A stretch of 64,000 bases of DNA from Gracilaria vermiculophylla (GCA_019155205.2 JAHNZQ020000308.1:270333-334332), one strand, 5' to 3'. Shown: positions 1 through 11,798, counted from the stretch's first letter. The notes: a model not told the origin generated them from the sequence alone. Made by a program: numbers and translations.

Positions 1-285
1 TCCAGGAGAAAGTAGCTTTTGACTTTGATGATGTTCATGGCGGATTTTCGCTTGTAGCATTAGGATATCCAGTTTTTCTTCTACCGAAACAGTCGAAGGA
101 CGCTTTTTCTTCACATATTCCTTCACTTGAGCCATTTCTACCTCATCCACAATCTTCATTTTCTTTTTCGGGGTCTGTATGGTACTTTCCGCAGCATTTG
201 GATTCATATTGGAGTCATTACGGCTTTTTCTTCCGCTATTTCTTCGAAGAACTGGAGACGTTAGAGGTTGTATCTCGTCAACCAT
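1..285 (-). CDS. Hypothetical protein, N-terminal part (runs off the window)
   Basis: From the ATG at 283-285 the minus strand is open for 95 codons to the window edge with no stop. The visible protein starts MVDEIQPLTSPVLRR. It is very hydrophilic and has a basic, nuclear-localisation-like stretch (TPKKKMKIVDE, about residues 39-49). This is followed by a charged segment (VKKKRPSTVSVEEKLDILMLQ) that could form a helix or coiled coil. No family is recognised. A CCAAT box lies on the same strand 55 bp upstream of the ATG (340-344). An even codon pattern, the absence of stops and the NLS-like motif suggest a real nuclear protein. The C-terminal part lies outside, so a function cannot be assigned. 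Confidence 0.55.
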   Translation of the reverse strand, partial: MVDEIQPLTSPVLRRNSGRKSRNDSNMNPNAAESTIQTPKKKMKIVDEVEMAQVKEYVKKKRPSTVSVEEKLDILMLQAKIRHEHHQSQKLLSPG

Positions 286-420
286 TTGACGGACCAAAAA
301 AAGAAAAACACCTTTGAAACCGGATTGACGAGTTCTATTATTGGTCCAAATTACAGAGTTTTAGCGAATCAACGACAGTTTCAAAAAACCCAAAACACCC
401 TCGATGGTGTCGCGAACTTG
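286..420 (-). promoter_or_regulatory. Putative upstream region of the left-edge gene
   Basis: Short AT-rich spacer between the left-edge ATG and the GC-rich repeat block. It carries ATTGG at 340-344, which reads CCAAT on the gene strand. No TATA box is evident. Assignment as a promoter rests only on position and the CCAAT box. Confidence 0.3.
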
Positions 421-1755
421 TTAAGTAATAGCGTGGTCAAATAGAATGTAAATATTGTGTTCTATCTGGTCATTGGTGCAAATGGCGGCAAAACGTGCGG
501 CGCATTCGCGAGCCGCGATGAGACATGCGACCTGGAAAAAACCATTCCCTTGCGTGGTGATGTGGAAGGGTGGCAAAAAACAAGGTGGGAGTGTGCGGTG
601 CACTAGGACGAACAGTACAGCAGAGCAAATTTGTTAAGGCGACGAGGTGGCGAAGAGAGCAGCGTGAGAGAGGGACATGCTGAGACGCACGAAACGGCGA
701 AAGTGAGTCGGCGTGAAGGAAGAGCGGCGGGGCAACAGACATGTATTGCCCTCGGGCGTTGCACTATGGGTTGCGGTGCGGCAAAGAAAACTCGATGGGC
801 TGGTGAAGCGCACTCTACAAGCGCATAACCCGTGTAAATTCGCAGCGCGGCAAAGTCTAGCCGGCAGTGCAGCAAAGCAACGGGATGGCAAAGAGCTTGG
901 GGTGAAAGCGCAATTAGTGGCGGAAGCAAGTCGGCGTGGAGGCGGAGAGGCGGTGCGACCGATGTGCATCGCTCTCGCGCGCTGCACTATGTGTTTCGGC
1001 GCGGCAAAGACAACTAGGCGGGGCGGCAAAGCGCACGCTGCAAACCCATGGTGCACGGAAATGCACAGCGCGGCGAAGTCGAGCCGGCTGTGCGGCAAAG
1101 CAGCAAGGCGGCGAAGAGCGTAGCACTAGAGCGTGGCGTGCAGTGCACTGAGAAGTACGAGGCGGCAGATGTAATGAGACGTTTCGTCGGAGCGGCTGAG
1201 TGACAGGCGTGCGTCACTCTTGAGCTCTGCATTGAGAAGCATGGTGCGGGGGAGACAGGTCGACCTGGAGTTGGGGCGGCATCCCAGCCAAGCGCACGGC
1301 ATGAGCGAAAGAAAACTGAGATGTGTAGTGCGCCTAAGACGCGTCGCCATTGTGGCAGGTTTTCTGGGCTGCATGGCCGCAAAGAGCGTGGCATGCGAGT
1401 GGGGCGCGCAGAGACGCAAGAGGCGGTGGAAACAAGTCGGTGTGGTGGCGGAGCGGCATAGTGCCACATGTTGATTGCACTCACGCCCTGCACGGAAACG
1501 CGCGGTGCGGCGGAGACACGTCGACGAGGCGGAGAAGCGGCAGGGCGATGGGACGAATAGGCGGCGGGGCGACAAAAAAACGTGGCCTTCGCCCGCATCG
1601 CGCTGAGATGCGCGGTGCAACTGAGAAACCTCGAAGAGGCGGAGTTGTTGTACGGCGAATGGGCGGCGGGGCAGCACGACGACGGGGCGGCAAGAACCAC
1701 AACGTGTGCACGCGTCCCAATGAGAAAAGTGGTGCGGCACAGTGAGGGGTGCGGC
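420..1755. repeat. GC-rich, diverged tandem-repeat block
   Basis: A strongly GC-rich patch made of imperfect copies of short motifs such as GGCAAAG, GGCGAAG and GCGGAGA. A longer period of about 220 bp is visible: the segment around 755-900 (GCACTATGGG..GGTGCGGCAAAG) reappears at 980-1125 (GCACTATGTG..GGCGCGGCAAAG), and more diverged copies follow to about 1750. Both strands are open over long stretches because GC-rich repeats contain few stop codons, so the long overlapping reading frames here are not evidence of genes. Composition differs sharply from the AT-rich flanks. It could be a decayed satellite or a GC-rich mobile element; no coding domain is recognised. Confidence 0.5.
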
Positions 1756-1760
1756 CCACA

Positions 1761-1930
1761 TGTGCGCGCTGGGCACAGTGCACGTGTGCATGCGCTGAGC
1801 GCGGTTTTTGTATGCGCGCTGGGCACAGTGCACGTGTGCATGCGCTGAGCGCGGTTTTTGTATGCGCGCTGGGCACAGTGCACGTGTGCATGCGCTGAGC
1901 GCGGTTTTTGTATGCACGCTGGGTGCAGTT
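1761..1930. repeat. 50-bp minisatellite, three copies plus a partial
   Basis: Three near-identical 50-bp units occupy 1761-1810, 1811-1860 and 1861-1910, with a degenerate fourth start to about 1930. Each unit contains GTGCACGTGTGCATGCGC, which includes a CACGTG palindrome, and ends in GCGGTTTTTG. Units 2 and 3 are identical, so expansion is recent compared with the surrounding diverged repeats. No coding role is evident. Confidence 0.9.
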
Positions 1931-2740
1931 TAAATGTGCGAGCTGCGCGCCTTTACCGCCCATTCGCAATACTTGCGGCACGTTGTAGTCGATGAGCCCC
2001 TACAGTGCGCGTCACGGGTTTGGGCGCGCGAGCCAAACGAGACGCGGCGCGCATGCCACGAAGGAGGCTGTTGAGTGCCTCGCTACGCTTTGTAATGGGG
2101 CGCGCGGCACACGGCTAGTGCGTGCGGACCGCTTCAAATGCGTGGAGTAGCACGGCGGCCGTGCGGTGGCGGCAGGGAATGGATCTATGGCGCATGCGGC
2201 GTGTCATGGGGAAACGCCGACGCGTTTCTGGCGTTATAAACGACATTTGCATTCAGAACTTCATCGCTGCATGCGGGCGCAGCAGCAGTCATGGCGGCGA
2301 GTGTGGCGGAGGCAGCGACGGTCGGCCGGGACGGCCATGGCAGAAATGCACCGCGCACTCCGCACGCCGTAGGACAGTATGCTACTGCCTGGACGCCGCG
2401 ATTCCCCCCATAAAACAGTGCTGAGCGCCGATACTAGACTTGGTACTCGCAGCTCGGCCGCTCCCGATCACCAACCCGGGATACCTTCTCTGGCGGATAT
2501 TTGCCCACCGACCTCGGCGGTGCCGTCTCTTGCCGCCCCGGCAGGACACTGCACACTATTGTTGCAGTATGCTTGCGCCCTTTACATAACACTTCTCGTA
2601 TCTGCGCCGTCGTCTAACCCTGCGTCTCGCACCTCACTCCCTGTGACTGCAGGAGGAACGGATCTGGATTTGCCCAACTCCTTCTATGCCCCGCGAGCAA
2701 CCCGCAGTGTGGAAGACCCCTAGTATCGCATAGACTCCGT
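1931..2740. other. GC-rich stretch without a recognisable gene
   Basis: Continues the GC-rich composition of the preceding block, with GGCGGCGAGTGTGGCGGAGGC-like low-complexity runs. A TATA-like TTATAAA lies at about 2234. Short open frames exist on the plus strand (for example 2379-2723), but none resembles a known protein. Composition drops to AT-rich after about 2740. Confidence 0.3.
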
Positions 2741-4317
2741 GGCTTGAGAAAACCGCTCATACGATACATATCTATAGATTAAACTAACAATTTTATTGAG
2801 TTGACTTCTTCGTTTTTCTCAGGCCTGTACTGAGATACTAACGAAAATCAGAACCTTGCATATCTACCATTGCTTCATTTGCGCTGCGCACAGCAGAAAC
2901 CCATTCTTCATAATCTTCTCTAGCAGGTCAGTTTCTTATGTTCTTGGTAAAGCCTCCGATAAAATCTATGGCATCACTGAAGCAATAAAACCACGAAACT
3001 TGGCCTACTATGATTCCAAAGCTTATTCGTATATCTATTAGTCAATCTCCGTCAAATTTCAACTTTTTCAAGAAGACGAAAAGGTACGATCTTTCTTGCC
3101 TCGCATCCGTCTCTCCAATGCGATAAGATATTCTACAATGACTACGAAAGATCCGGAATGGGTTTGTTAAAAGCTTCTATGAGATATTGAATACGAGAAT
3201 ACGCTTGTTGTTGCTTCAATATCTGATTGCCGCTCTCACAGCTGTCTTCTCGTTGTTGTGATGTGTTTGAATATTTTTGCTGCATTGGAGCGTGTATTAT
3301 ATTTTTAACAATAAGTCCGTTGCAGTCCGGTATGACTTTGCGTCTATTCTGTAAAAAAAACGATGAAAAGTTCTGTTTTCCAAACTTCTGCCCATTTCAT
3401 TTCATGTTCCTTATCGGCGTCATTCTCTGAAACCATAGATGTTGTTCTTGCGTGTAATGGTTAGTCAGAAATCAAATTATCAACCAGATATTTACAGAGA
3501 CGACGCCATTTTTTTAGATTGCGTCTCCGTAACCTGGCTAAGAAGGCGAAAACCACACCAAGTTCCTCCACCTTGGATGGCTTTCTGATAACCCGCGCAC
3601 TGCATACCTCAAGATCAATGTTCATGATGGAGATCCTAACACCTCCGCGTTTTTCATATCCAATTCTTTAACAATCTCAAAAACCTTATTGTAGCGTAAT
3701 TTTCATTGATATCATTTTCGAAATATTTCAAAGGAAAAAGTGAACAATAGTAAAAATGTAACATCGTATTCAAAATTTTTCGTTCATTTCTGTGAGTATG
3801 CAAAGTGTTTTCGGAACTGCATTTTATGTTGAACAGATTCACCATCATTACTTTCAAAGTTGAACGATCAACAAGAAGATCAAAAGCTCATTTTGTATGT
3901 CAGGGCAAAGTGATCAGATCGATACACTCTCAAATCCAGATAGTGAATTTCAAAATCAAGATAGGCTAGGATAGCACCATCAGCTTTTTCATTCTGCTTA
4001 CAGTGAATCAACAAAAGCCAATACAAAACTTGCGAGAAGACTTATAACGACACATGCGAGACAAAAAAAACTTGAGGATCCCATGATGGTTAATGTGAAT
4101 AGTTCTGTTTTTGTTATCAATCTTTTTGCAGACTACTGTAATTTTGGCACTCAGAAATCTCTGCATAACGCTTCCATGGGAGCTACTGTACATTATCTCA
4201 GAAATTCTTATTATGAACATGGTCACGGTCAACACTGACACATAAATTCAGATGCGTGGTCTATAGGAAATCCATTATTGGTAATCCAGATTTAGAAAGA
4301 TTGCGAAGGGTGCATAG
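2741..4317. other. AT-rich DNA, nothing recognised
   Basis: Unstructured AT-rich sequence with only short reading frames on either strand. I see no transposon termini, no RNA gene and no protein motif. Confidence 0.4.
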
Positions 4318-4800
4318 GGTTCATCTATCGGGATTTGGATATTTCACAAGTCTTGCCCATCCGCTTACAGTACATCAGTTTGTGATGTCTTGGAACGTTT
4401 CTGGTATGGATGTGTAAGACCTATTGAAATTACGGATACTGCGCTACATTCTATTTTGGTGGTTTGTTTGGATCCTGGGCTTCGTTTCGATGAAATTTCA
4501 AACAATGAAGTGAACAATGTTTCTGTGTGGTCTGGTGGAGTTCAAGTTTCGTTATGTGAATCAGTAAAGAACTCAAGAGTTCAAAGAAACTACGAACTGA
4601 GAGAATGGGAAGGGAATACGGGTCGACGTAACTCAGTTTTCATGGATCCGTTTACGTCCTTACATTCACGTTTATGTAAAAGAGGATGCATCAGTGGTTC
4701 ACATTTTGGTAATATTAGATATACAAAGGAAGGGCAGTTTCTCGGTCCGTCTAAGCTTTGGAGTTCCAAAAGTTTTACTTCTTTCTTTGTCGCCGTTTGA
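4318..4800 (+). CDS. Unidentified open frame, possibly not a gene
   Basis: An open stretch of about 160 codons begins after a stop at 4315-4317; it contains TTG/GTG but no obvious early ATG. The product (for example ..GVQVSLCESVKNSRVQ..) resembles nothing I know and has no signal peptide or membrane segment. A second frame (4758-4943) overlaps its end. Length slightly exceeds chance expectation for this composition. It may be a chance frame, a decayed gene or an exon. Confidence 0.2.
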   Translation, partial: GSSIGIWIFHKSCPSAYSTSVCDVLERFWYGCVRPIEITDTALHSILVVCLDPGLRFDEISNNEVNNVSVWSGGVQVSLCESVKNSRVQRNYELREWEGNTGRRNSVFMDPFTSLHSRLCKRGCISGSHFGNIRYTKEGQFLGPSKLWSSKSFTSFFVAV

Positions 4801-5489
4801 GCAACATTGAGGTTAGAAGAGAAGGGCTAAGGATGTACATAGGTCATTGTATTAAAAGAGAGAGTGTGCAGTTGTGCAGGTCGCTTGGATTGAAGAACGA
4901 ATTGATTATGGGAATCATTCAAAGGAAGGAGTACAACACATAAGCAAACTATTGTGCGGCGTGTAATGATTACTCACCAAGTCAACTACCTCGTTTTTCT
5001 TCCGTACAGGACTTAATTTCACACGCACGAACAAATATGGACGATGCAAATATATGAGATGTTGAGTCATACTTTACAAAGTTGATGAAGGATATGAACA
5101 TGTGTGAAGATAATTAGTGATTAGTAGAAAACACGGCTCATCGTATTTGTTAGCTATGCCTCTAGGATATTCGGAAAGAAACAACCTGTTATCCCCTTGA
5201 TTTTTAATGTATCGTTCAGTTCACACTTTGAAATTTACAGGAGCCGGAGTAACGTATCACGTTGAAGTGCGTTCATGAGTCCTTAGAGATTGCTCGCCGC
5301 ACGAGTGTACTATTCAAACTCACAAAGAAAGTAACGATCAGTGATCCACTGGTCCGGTTGCTGATTCTCACCGCCACGAATTTGTCGCATACCGTATATG
5401 ACACAGACAAATAGGCTCTTAATAAGTGAGACTGATGCCATGAAAGATTCAATAGACATGAAAGGCGCCAATAAACTTCCAAACCGATT

Positions 5490-6800
5490 CACTCCAAGGA
5501 GATGCCGATTATTTGTGCAAGATGGCAAGTCTTTCGTTTAACTTTCTTGCAACCCGTTTCCTGGACAGTGTTACAGCGCACTGCACTCTGGAGGTCTCTG
5601 CATCCGCCATCATTGTAATCCATGTCGGACGCGTTGCTGCAGCTGCCGCAATTCAAATGCAAGCAGAAGAAATTGGAGATGCATGCCGGTGCTGATGTGC
5701 ACCTTGCCATCGCTGAGCGTTACCTGCTCGTCGTGTGTGGAAAACGCCACGCCGATACATGGCAGTGTATCGGACAGAACATTGAGCGAGACCATAGTGG
5801 TTTGTATCCTCCACACCCGTTATCGTTCTGATGCATGTTAAGAGCCCCACTGTAGCTCCTGCATCCCAATTGCAAGCCACAAATCTAACACGTGGGTGCA
5901 TTACGCCGTGCATACCCCCCGAAGCTTCGCCGCACGCCATATGGACGGGCGGGTATGTGGTAAGGCACCCGCAGGCTGGGGTCAGCTAAGCGCTTGCAAC
6001 TGCGGCGCAAACAGGTTATGCTTTAATTACAGCAGCACTTTGCGCGGCAAAAAGAAGGTGGAAGTGGCGATCGCACCAGTGAAATATGGGTTTGAGGAAG
6101 CTACAGTAGCGGCATCAGCGGCGATTTTGGGAGTGACGGTGGTGATTTCGATGGTGACAGGGCCCACGGGCGCGCCCCGGGATGAGGTTAAGTATGGCAC
6201 GAAGGAAACAGGGCAATGGAGGCAGCGGCATCGGTGCAAGGGGGTGGAGGCGGTGGAGACTGCGGAGGCAACAGTCATGGCGGAGACAATGGCGACGACC
6301 ACGGCGTTGTTGGTATGCGCGTGCGCGCGTCCCATAACGATTTTGGTCGGCGACGCGATAGGAGGCAGCATGGTGGAGGCCACCGCTCCGGCAGAGCCTG
6401 GCAGCCACGGCGGAGGTGACGCCAGAAAGAACAGTGGCTCAAACGCGCGTGTGCGAATGTGCCATGATATGCTGAGACGGGTGCTCGATGGGGATAGAGC
6501 AGTGGATGCGTGAGCGTCTTAGACTGCAAACGCAACGGTGTCACGAAGAGCCACGACGATGGCGACAGCAACTGCGGCGTCGATGCGCACGTCCATGAGC
6601 CGATAATGCAAAAGGACGGTGGCACAAAGAAAGGTAGCGCCGTGGAGGCTGCGATGATGGTGGTAGCGGCGTTTGCGCCGATGGTGATGACGGTGTCGTC
6701 TGGTCGCGCCTATACGCCCCTCATATTGAGATGAAGGGGTGGCGCGAGGGTGTAGGGCGTTGGAGGTGGCGGGGGTGGGGACGGGAATAATGGCGTCAGC
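5490..6800. repeat. Second GC-rich low-complexity patch
   Basis: Composition turns GC-rich again, with GGC/GCG/ACG-rich degenerate triplet patterns; one example is the stretch ending ..GCGGAGACAATGGCGACG.. near 6280. Style and some motifs (CAGTCATGGCGG at 6268 and 2288) recall the patch at 420-2740. A 205-codon open frame at 5896-6513 is Ala/Thr/Met/Gly-rich and has counterparts on other frames and strands, as expected of triplet-like low complexity. 6759-6783 is a G-run cluster (GGAGGTGGCGGGGGTGGGG) with possible G-quadruplex potential. No confident gene. Confidence 0.35.
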
Positions 6801-7220
6801 GCGCACCTTTTGCTGGGAAGAGGCTGTTTTGCAAGGAGAACAGGCTTGGGGAAAGATCTGGAAGGCTCACGGAGGGTGGGTGAAATGGAAAGAGACATCT
6901 GCTAATTATAGGTGTGAAGGCGGTATCGAGAGAGGGGCGTTTCAAGGTAAATTCGTCAGTTGTGATGCACTGCGCATTGCCATGGCGGTGTTTGCTGGTG
7001 CGCAAAAACCACGGCAGCAGTACGGCTCACGACCGGCAGCCGACGGCAGTTGTGCCGTCACTTGGCGCGCTAAAAGCGCCTTATAAGGCAGTCTATGAAA
7101 AAGACCGGGCTGTCAGGCTCTGGTTTATACTTTGCGAAATAGGCTGCGCCCATGCTACATGCAGTGAACTGGGGAAAGCCCGTTTTTTTTGGTCTGTATT
7201 GGAAGGTGTTTTTCTCAATT

Positions 7221-7783
7221 TGCAGTACAGTGGATCCCAAGGTGATATTGTTGTATGGCTTTACGACAGGATATTCTTAAGGAGGGTTGGTATTTTTTTA
7301 TCTGAGCCGTGTGGTGCATTAGTTGGCCCACGTATGATCCAGTGATGCTGAGAAATTGTTCAATTTAGATATATTTTCGTTAATTGGTGTAGATAAGTAT
7401 GACAGCAGTGAGACGTGTCGACGCGGGCCCCCGGTACGGTACGTAATCTTCCGGTCGAGCTGCACCTCTGGGGAAAGTAAACTAGGCACCCTTGAGTCTT
7501 CCTCTTCCTCTACATTTTCCGGTTTGATACTTTTGTGGAACGCCTTCAGGCTCTTAAGCTGTCGATCCCCAGGTTACCTCATAGCAGTGACTGTAGGGGC
7601 ATTTTCCGCCCCGTGAAACCGCTTCTTCGCTTGGTGCTCACGGGCCCCCTTTCAGGATTCCCTCACCTAGGGACCGTGACTACCGGAGACCAGGTTTTGG
7701 AATTCGCGCCTTTAGAGTGACCAAATACTGCGAACGAACGTCGTGCGCTATCACCTTGAAAGGAAAACTGAAGGTACCAGACA
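7221..7783 (+). mobile_element. Diverged LTR (Ty3-1 family), copy A
   Basis: About 560 bp aligning by eye to the LTRs of the Ty3 element at 18122-27233. It starts TGCAGTACAGTGG. It contains the family landmarks CTTAAGGAGGGTTGGTAT (7276), GAGCTGCACCTCTGGGGAAAG (7457), CTTGAGTCTTCCTC, and GGAGACCAGGTTTTGGAA followed by GCGCCTTTAGAGT near the end. It ends close to GGTACCAGACA. No internal retroelement domains adjoin either side, so this is an old solo LTR or fragment. It is the most divergent copy in the window, and flanking target duplications are no longer visible. Confidence 0.75.
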
Positions 7784-8639
7784 AATAATGAAACTTTGCT
7801 ATTATTCTGGACCATGAAACGTTCATTTTCTAACTCCAATTTGAAGGTTTGCCAAGGATATTCATGTAACAACAAAAAAAAGGTTTTTCGTGAAAACCCT
7901 ACCAAATTTTCTCAATAATAAGAGTTTTTGAAAGCTTACGTTTAGTCATTGAGAGGCATCCGTACTGTATCTCTTTATTACACGTTCAGTAGGTGCAATT
8001 CTTAACACTGTGGGAGATCCCGAGAATCCCGGGTGCAATCGGGTTTTCGCAGGAGAAGAGCAGCTCAAGCTATTGCTCAATATTGACTGCGCGTAAGGCA
8101 TTGACGTCACTGCTGACGATGGACTTGTGAATTGGCGCGCCCCATATTTCTATATTGAAATAAACGGTAATGTAGGTATAACTGAATTTTAGTTGTTCGT
8201 TTTTTTTTCGTGAGTAACCGTTTCAACTACTTTCGGTAGCCACGCGATAGCCAGAAACATGTCTGAAAGTGTAAAACAGCAAGCCAGATAATTTAAAACT
8301 GACGTTGCTGAAAACCCGGATGTCATGCTCCGGGGAGAGTTCGCATCGCAAAATAGTCCACCATTACATATTGTAGAGCACAACTACTACGTAACGTTTA
8401 TACATAGCTCTCATATTTATCCATAAAAAATATAGACAAATTGCATATTATGTACTTTACGCTTAACTCTTTTCTCCGCGTACAACCTATCAATAAAACC
8501 TTAATTGTCTTCAGTTTTATCTCAGTTATGCCGTCACATTTACTTTTCTTTTTGGAAATATCGTATGGAGCATGTGCTCCATCGCCCAATGCATGCAGGA
8601 CTAGGTAATAGGTTTGTGGAGGCAAGCTTACTTAACGAG
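7784..8639. other. AT-rich DNA, nothing recognised
   Basis: No domain or terminal repeat is recognised. Minus-strand frames at 8189-8383 and 8398-8625 are short. They may be the remote 3' continuation of the copia fragment to the right, but no diagnostic motif is present. Confidence 0.3.
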
Positions 8640-9546
8640 CATAGATGTGGCGTGACGTAAAAATAGAGTTGCGTTCTTACCAAAGTTTCGGATTCAGAAT
8701 TTTTAAATATTCTGTACATTGGTTTGCTGCTTTTCCATCAGAACGTGTCTTAAACTGATGCCCTCCTTAAATACCTATTTTTTCTGCCATACCATTATTC
8801 TCATAACTTAATCTTTGGATAATATCTGCCAGGCACGTGTTCCGCACTCATAGAACTCAACAAACACTATCTGATTATCTTAAACTATTAAACAAGTATC
8901 AATTATTACTTTGTTGTTTTCGAACAGCATTACATCTTTCGTCATGTACTGTTTTCTAGGAAAACGTTTTCTTCAGATTATTTGTCATGCGCATATTCTA
9001 CGAGAAAATAGTTTTAGAATACTCTATTTTGAATATGGACATGTATATATCTTTATTGTCTAGTTTTGCTTTAATTTTGTTCAAAATTGTTGCAATTGAG
9101 AGTAAACAAATATATCTGTAACCTATACAGTAATAAAAAAGAACGGCCTTCGTTCAATTTTCTTCCAAACCATTTTCAACGTTTTTGCAATGCTCAAAAC
9201 AAGACTTTTCAAAACCTTCTGGTGTTTTCTTTTTCCCATTATTATAAGTTCCATATATTTTGATTGATTTTTTAATGTACAGAACAAGATTTTTCGAAAG
9301 TTTTTCATTTTTCTGGATTCTGCCAAAGTAAAAGTTCCGGTCGATTTTTTCTGCCCTGCTACACTGCAGTGCAGTAAACATGAAAACGTTCCGACTTCTT
9401 TTCATTACAGAGCTAGGAGATTCTTCGATGCTTTTACTTTGCTGAACGTCTACGATGTTGTTCAGTGCTTCACCGGATACATTGTCTTCATAAAAGTTGT
9501 ATTAGCCATAACAAAAACTTAATGCGTGGGCTGAGAGCATGAGTTC
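8640..9546 (-). pseudogene. Decayed copia gag region (copia-2)
   Basis: Minus-strand remnant downstream of a copia LTR. It matches the equivalent segment of the copia element at 32700-33800. Both show a block reading TALQ/YCSRxxxI..KPVFxRIxKNxK..KKLVLYxxKS (83-codon open piece at 9154-9405), and a Gag-like block YECGTRAWQIL here against YENGTKAWEIF there. Many stops and frameshifts. The position expected for the primer-binding site (about 9533-9544) has decayed. Gag of copia elements forms the cytoplasmic particle. Confidence 0.55.
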
Positions 9547-9830
9547 AATTAGGATGTAAAGTAGAATTCTTTTGTAAATATCATTAAGCGCAATCATTTA
9601 TTTTTATTTTAAAATCTCCACTTGAATTTTATCGTCCAAGAAACTTAAAGCTAGAACTGTGCTTGCGTATTGTTCTGAATATATTTTATTTTAAAGTACA
9701 GTTTCATGTCTTTTCTACTATAAACCATTAAGAATGCGTATTTTGTTCTTCAACAGAACCTTCTGGAATGTTTTAGACAACCGCGGTTGTTAGTTATGGT
9801 TAAAGAAGCTTTTGGAGCTTTTAATGAAAT
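9547..9830 (-). mobile_element. Copia LTR (copia-2), diverged
   Basis: About 280 bp similar to the copia LTRs at 27508-27782 and 33819-34098. Shared landmarks on the plus strand are GCTAGAACTGT (9650), a stretch of TATTTTATTTTAAAGTA, CTACTATAAACC, and AGAACCTTCTGGAA near the right end (9757). Left boundary is placed by alignment; the terminal dinucleotides are not clear. Confidence 0.55.
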
Positions 9831-9839
9831 ACAATTGCA

Positions 9840-10700
9840 GTCAAAATATCTGGGGAATCCAACTGTAATCCTTTTTCCATTTGGTTCAAATATATTCATA
9901 GGGAAAATATGCCTACCTTTATTTACAAAGACATTTTCGTCTTTTATATTTTCTACACAGCTGAAATAAACATTTAGAATAGGTATGCATTATCAACAGT
10001 TTTATATTTTTTGAAAAATAACCTGGAGAAGTTTTCGATCTCCTTAAGCCTTCCGATACTGCTTCTTGGGATGTAGTATGTTGTTTTGTTCTTAACAGAG
10101 ACATCAAAATATACCTTTGTCTGCTCCATGAAAGCAGAAGAATTCCGCAGGGCGAATCAAATACTGAAGCACACTTTTTAGGTGTGTAGGTTGCAAATTT
10201 ACCTGACTGGAAAAACTTTTAATTCACTATTCTAGCCTCTCGTATTTACATCATAACCTTATTTTGATCTCTCTCCATAGCTCGATACTCATTTGCAATT
10301 ATTTCAATATTCCATCGAAGATCTTCCACAAAAGTGATTTGAATACCCGCAGCAGAGACAAAGTCATATCTAGTTCCAGAAATAAAATGTATGCGGAAGC
10401 CCGAGAGTTGTTACTATGAAGTTTTTCAGTATAATGAGCTTTTTCATTGTTGATGAAAAGCAATTTACTTTGTGTTCTTTTTGAATTCGCTCACAAGATT
10501 TTATATGAAATTCGTTCTGCAAAGTTTTGGAAGTTCTTTCATGAATTGCTTTTATTAGACAATTTTTATAGTTATAAAGAGTTTCAGTTCTGATTATAAG
10601 ATTATTCTTTTATAAATCTTTTTTATTTTGGGCTAAAGCTTCTACTTCTCTCTGAAAATTTTAATTGTTACAAAATTTTCGCATGCAAGCACAAAGGCGT
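9840..10700 (-). pseudogene. Possible copia pol fragment
   Basis: Weak similarity by eye to the integrase-to-RT linker of copia-1: the ATTCGTTCTGCAAAGTTTTGGAAG segment near 10530 compares with TGCGTTCTACAATTTGGAAG at 30533. Many stops. It could represent pol of the element whose LTR lies at 9547-9830. Low confidence. Confidence 0.25.
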
Positions 10701-11039
10701 ATATAATAATTCTAATAGAAAGATTAGAGGAACCTGGTAATTTATTATGAAATTTATTTTGCGTTAAACGTTGTACACGTTGGAAAACGAAGACTTATTG
10801 CGTTTCTAAAGCCATTTCACTTTTCACTTGGACGAACTTTTTGCGAGTTGAGAAATTAGTTCTTTAGAGCGTCTTCACCGTTTGGAGCAAACACACAACC
10901 ATTTGTAGAAATCTGAAGTTGTCATTGGTGGCTTCAAATGTGGTTTTTTGTTCATTTGATCGAAACCGGCGGATCTCCAACGGTTTGGAAATCTTTTGCT
11001 TCTCAACGTCCTTGGCGCAGGAGTTTTGAACGCTGTGGT

Positions 11040-11622
11040 TCCGTTACACCTTTTTTAGAAATGTCTGCCAAAATCATTACAGAGCCATCACCTGAAAGCC
11101 TGGTATAAAACTCATGACGTTCCTTACGGAGATCGTGCCAATAAATTTTGTAGCAATCTGGTCCATCCAAATTGAACTTTTTTTCATCGGTAAAAATAAC
11201 ATTTTTCCATTCTTTTTTCCAGTAGGCTTTTCCAGCACACCTGTCAACCCTCTTCTGCTTGTGATGGTCTTGGAGAAAGAAAGTTTTCTTCATTTTTTTA
11301 TATTTAAATAAATTCGTGCTGTTTATCTGCCTCCATATAGTGGATTTAGAAACGTTGAGATTGAGATTTGTTCGAGTTTTTTGCACGATTCTTTTCCTTT
11401 GCGCAACTCCCTTTTAATTCCTCTTTTATCTGCTGGGCTGAGCTTCTGAGGGCGTCCCGGAGGTCGATTTAAGCCATTTAGAGTCGGGTTTTAAAGAAAA
11501 GTAGCAATTGTGACACTAGAACGCTTTAATGTTTTAGCGATGGCACAGTTAGAATGTTTTTCGGCATTTAATTTAACGATTTGAAGCTGTTCCTGCTTGA
11601 AAAGTGGCGGATCTCGAGCCAT
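11040..11622 (-). pseudogene. Tc1 transposase, N-terminal half, broken
   Basis: Starts at ATG 11620-11622 (MARDPPLFKQEQLQIVKLN). An N-terminal helix-turn-helix region (CAIAKTLKRSSVTIATFL) is followed by an in-frame stop, then a PGRPQKLSP linker, a second HTH region (NVSKSTIWRQINS), and the first catalytic block WKNVIFTDEKKFNLDGPD with its Asp. At least one frameshift separates the two HTH parts. Similarity to Tc1-B is lost after GDGSVM. Tc1 transposases cut and paste the element by binding the terminal inverted repeats. This copy cannot be active. Confidence 0.85.
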
Positions 11623-11719
11623 TTTTATTAGAAAGAAGGCGGTGTACATATCTTTTTGAAACGATTTTACATAGACTATGTGCAAAATCTAGTCTACAGT
11701 ACAGTTTTGACGCACTTTT

Positions 11720-11798
11720 TGTTGATAGTTCAAATGGTGAACTGTGCGCCCTGTGTCACAAGAGAGTATAGCGCAAATAGCTCATCTGTTTTCTAACA
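11720..11798 (+). repeat. 5' LTR of the TRIM
   Basis: 79 bp with TG..CA ends (TGTT..AACA). It contains the inverted repeat AGTTCA-AATGG-TGAACT and, inside it, TAGTTCAAATGG (11726-11737), which fits a pol III A-box consensus TRGYNNARNNG. It differs from the right LTR by a 2-bp TG insertion and one substitution, so the insertion is young relative to its host Tc1 copy. Confidence 0.9.

Noticed and set aside
1014..1981. Minus-strand frames of up to 289 codons
   Set aside because: They lie in GC-rich tandem repeats where all frames stay open; the translation repeats the 50-bp minisatellite and has no domain.
5896..6513. 205-codon plus frame as a gene
   Set aside because: Low-complexity Ala/Thr/Met text with counterparts in other frames; no domain and no start context that stands out.
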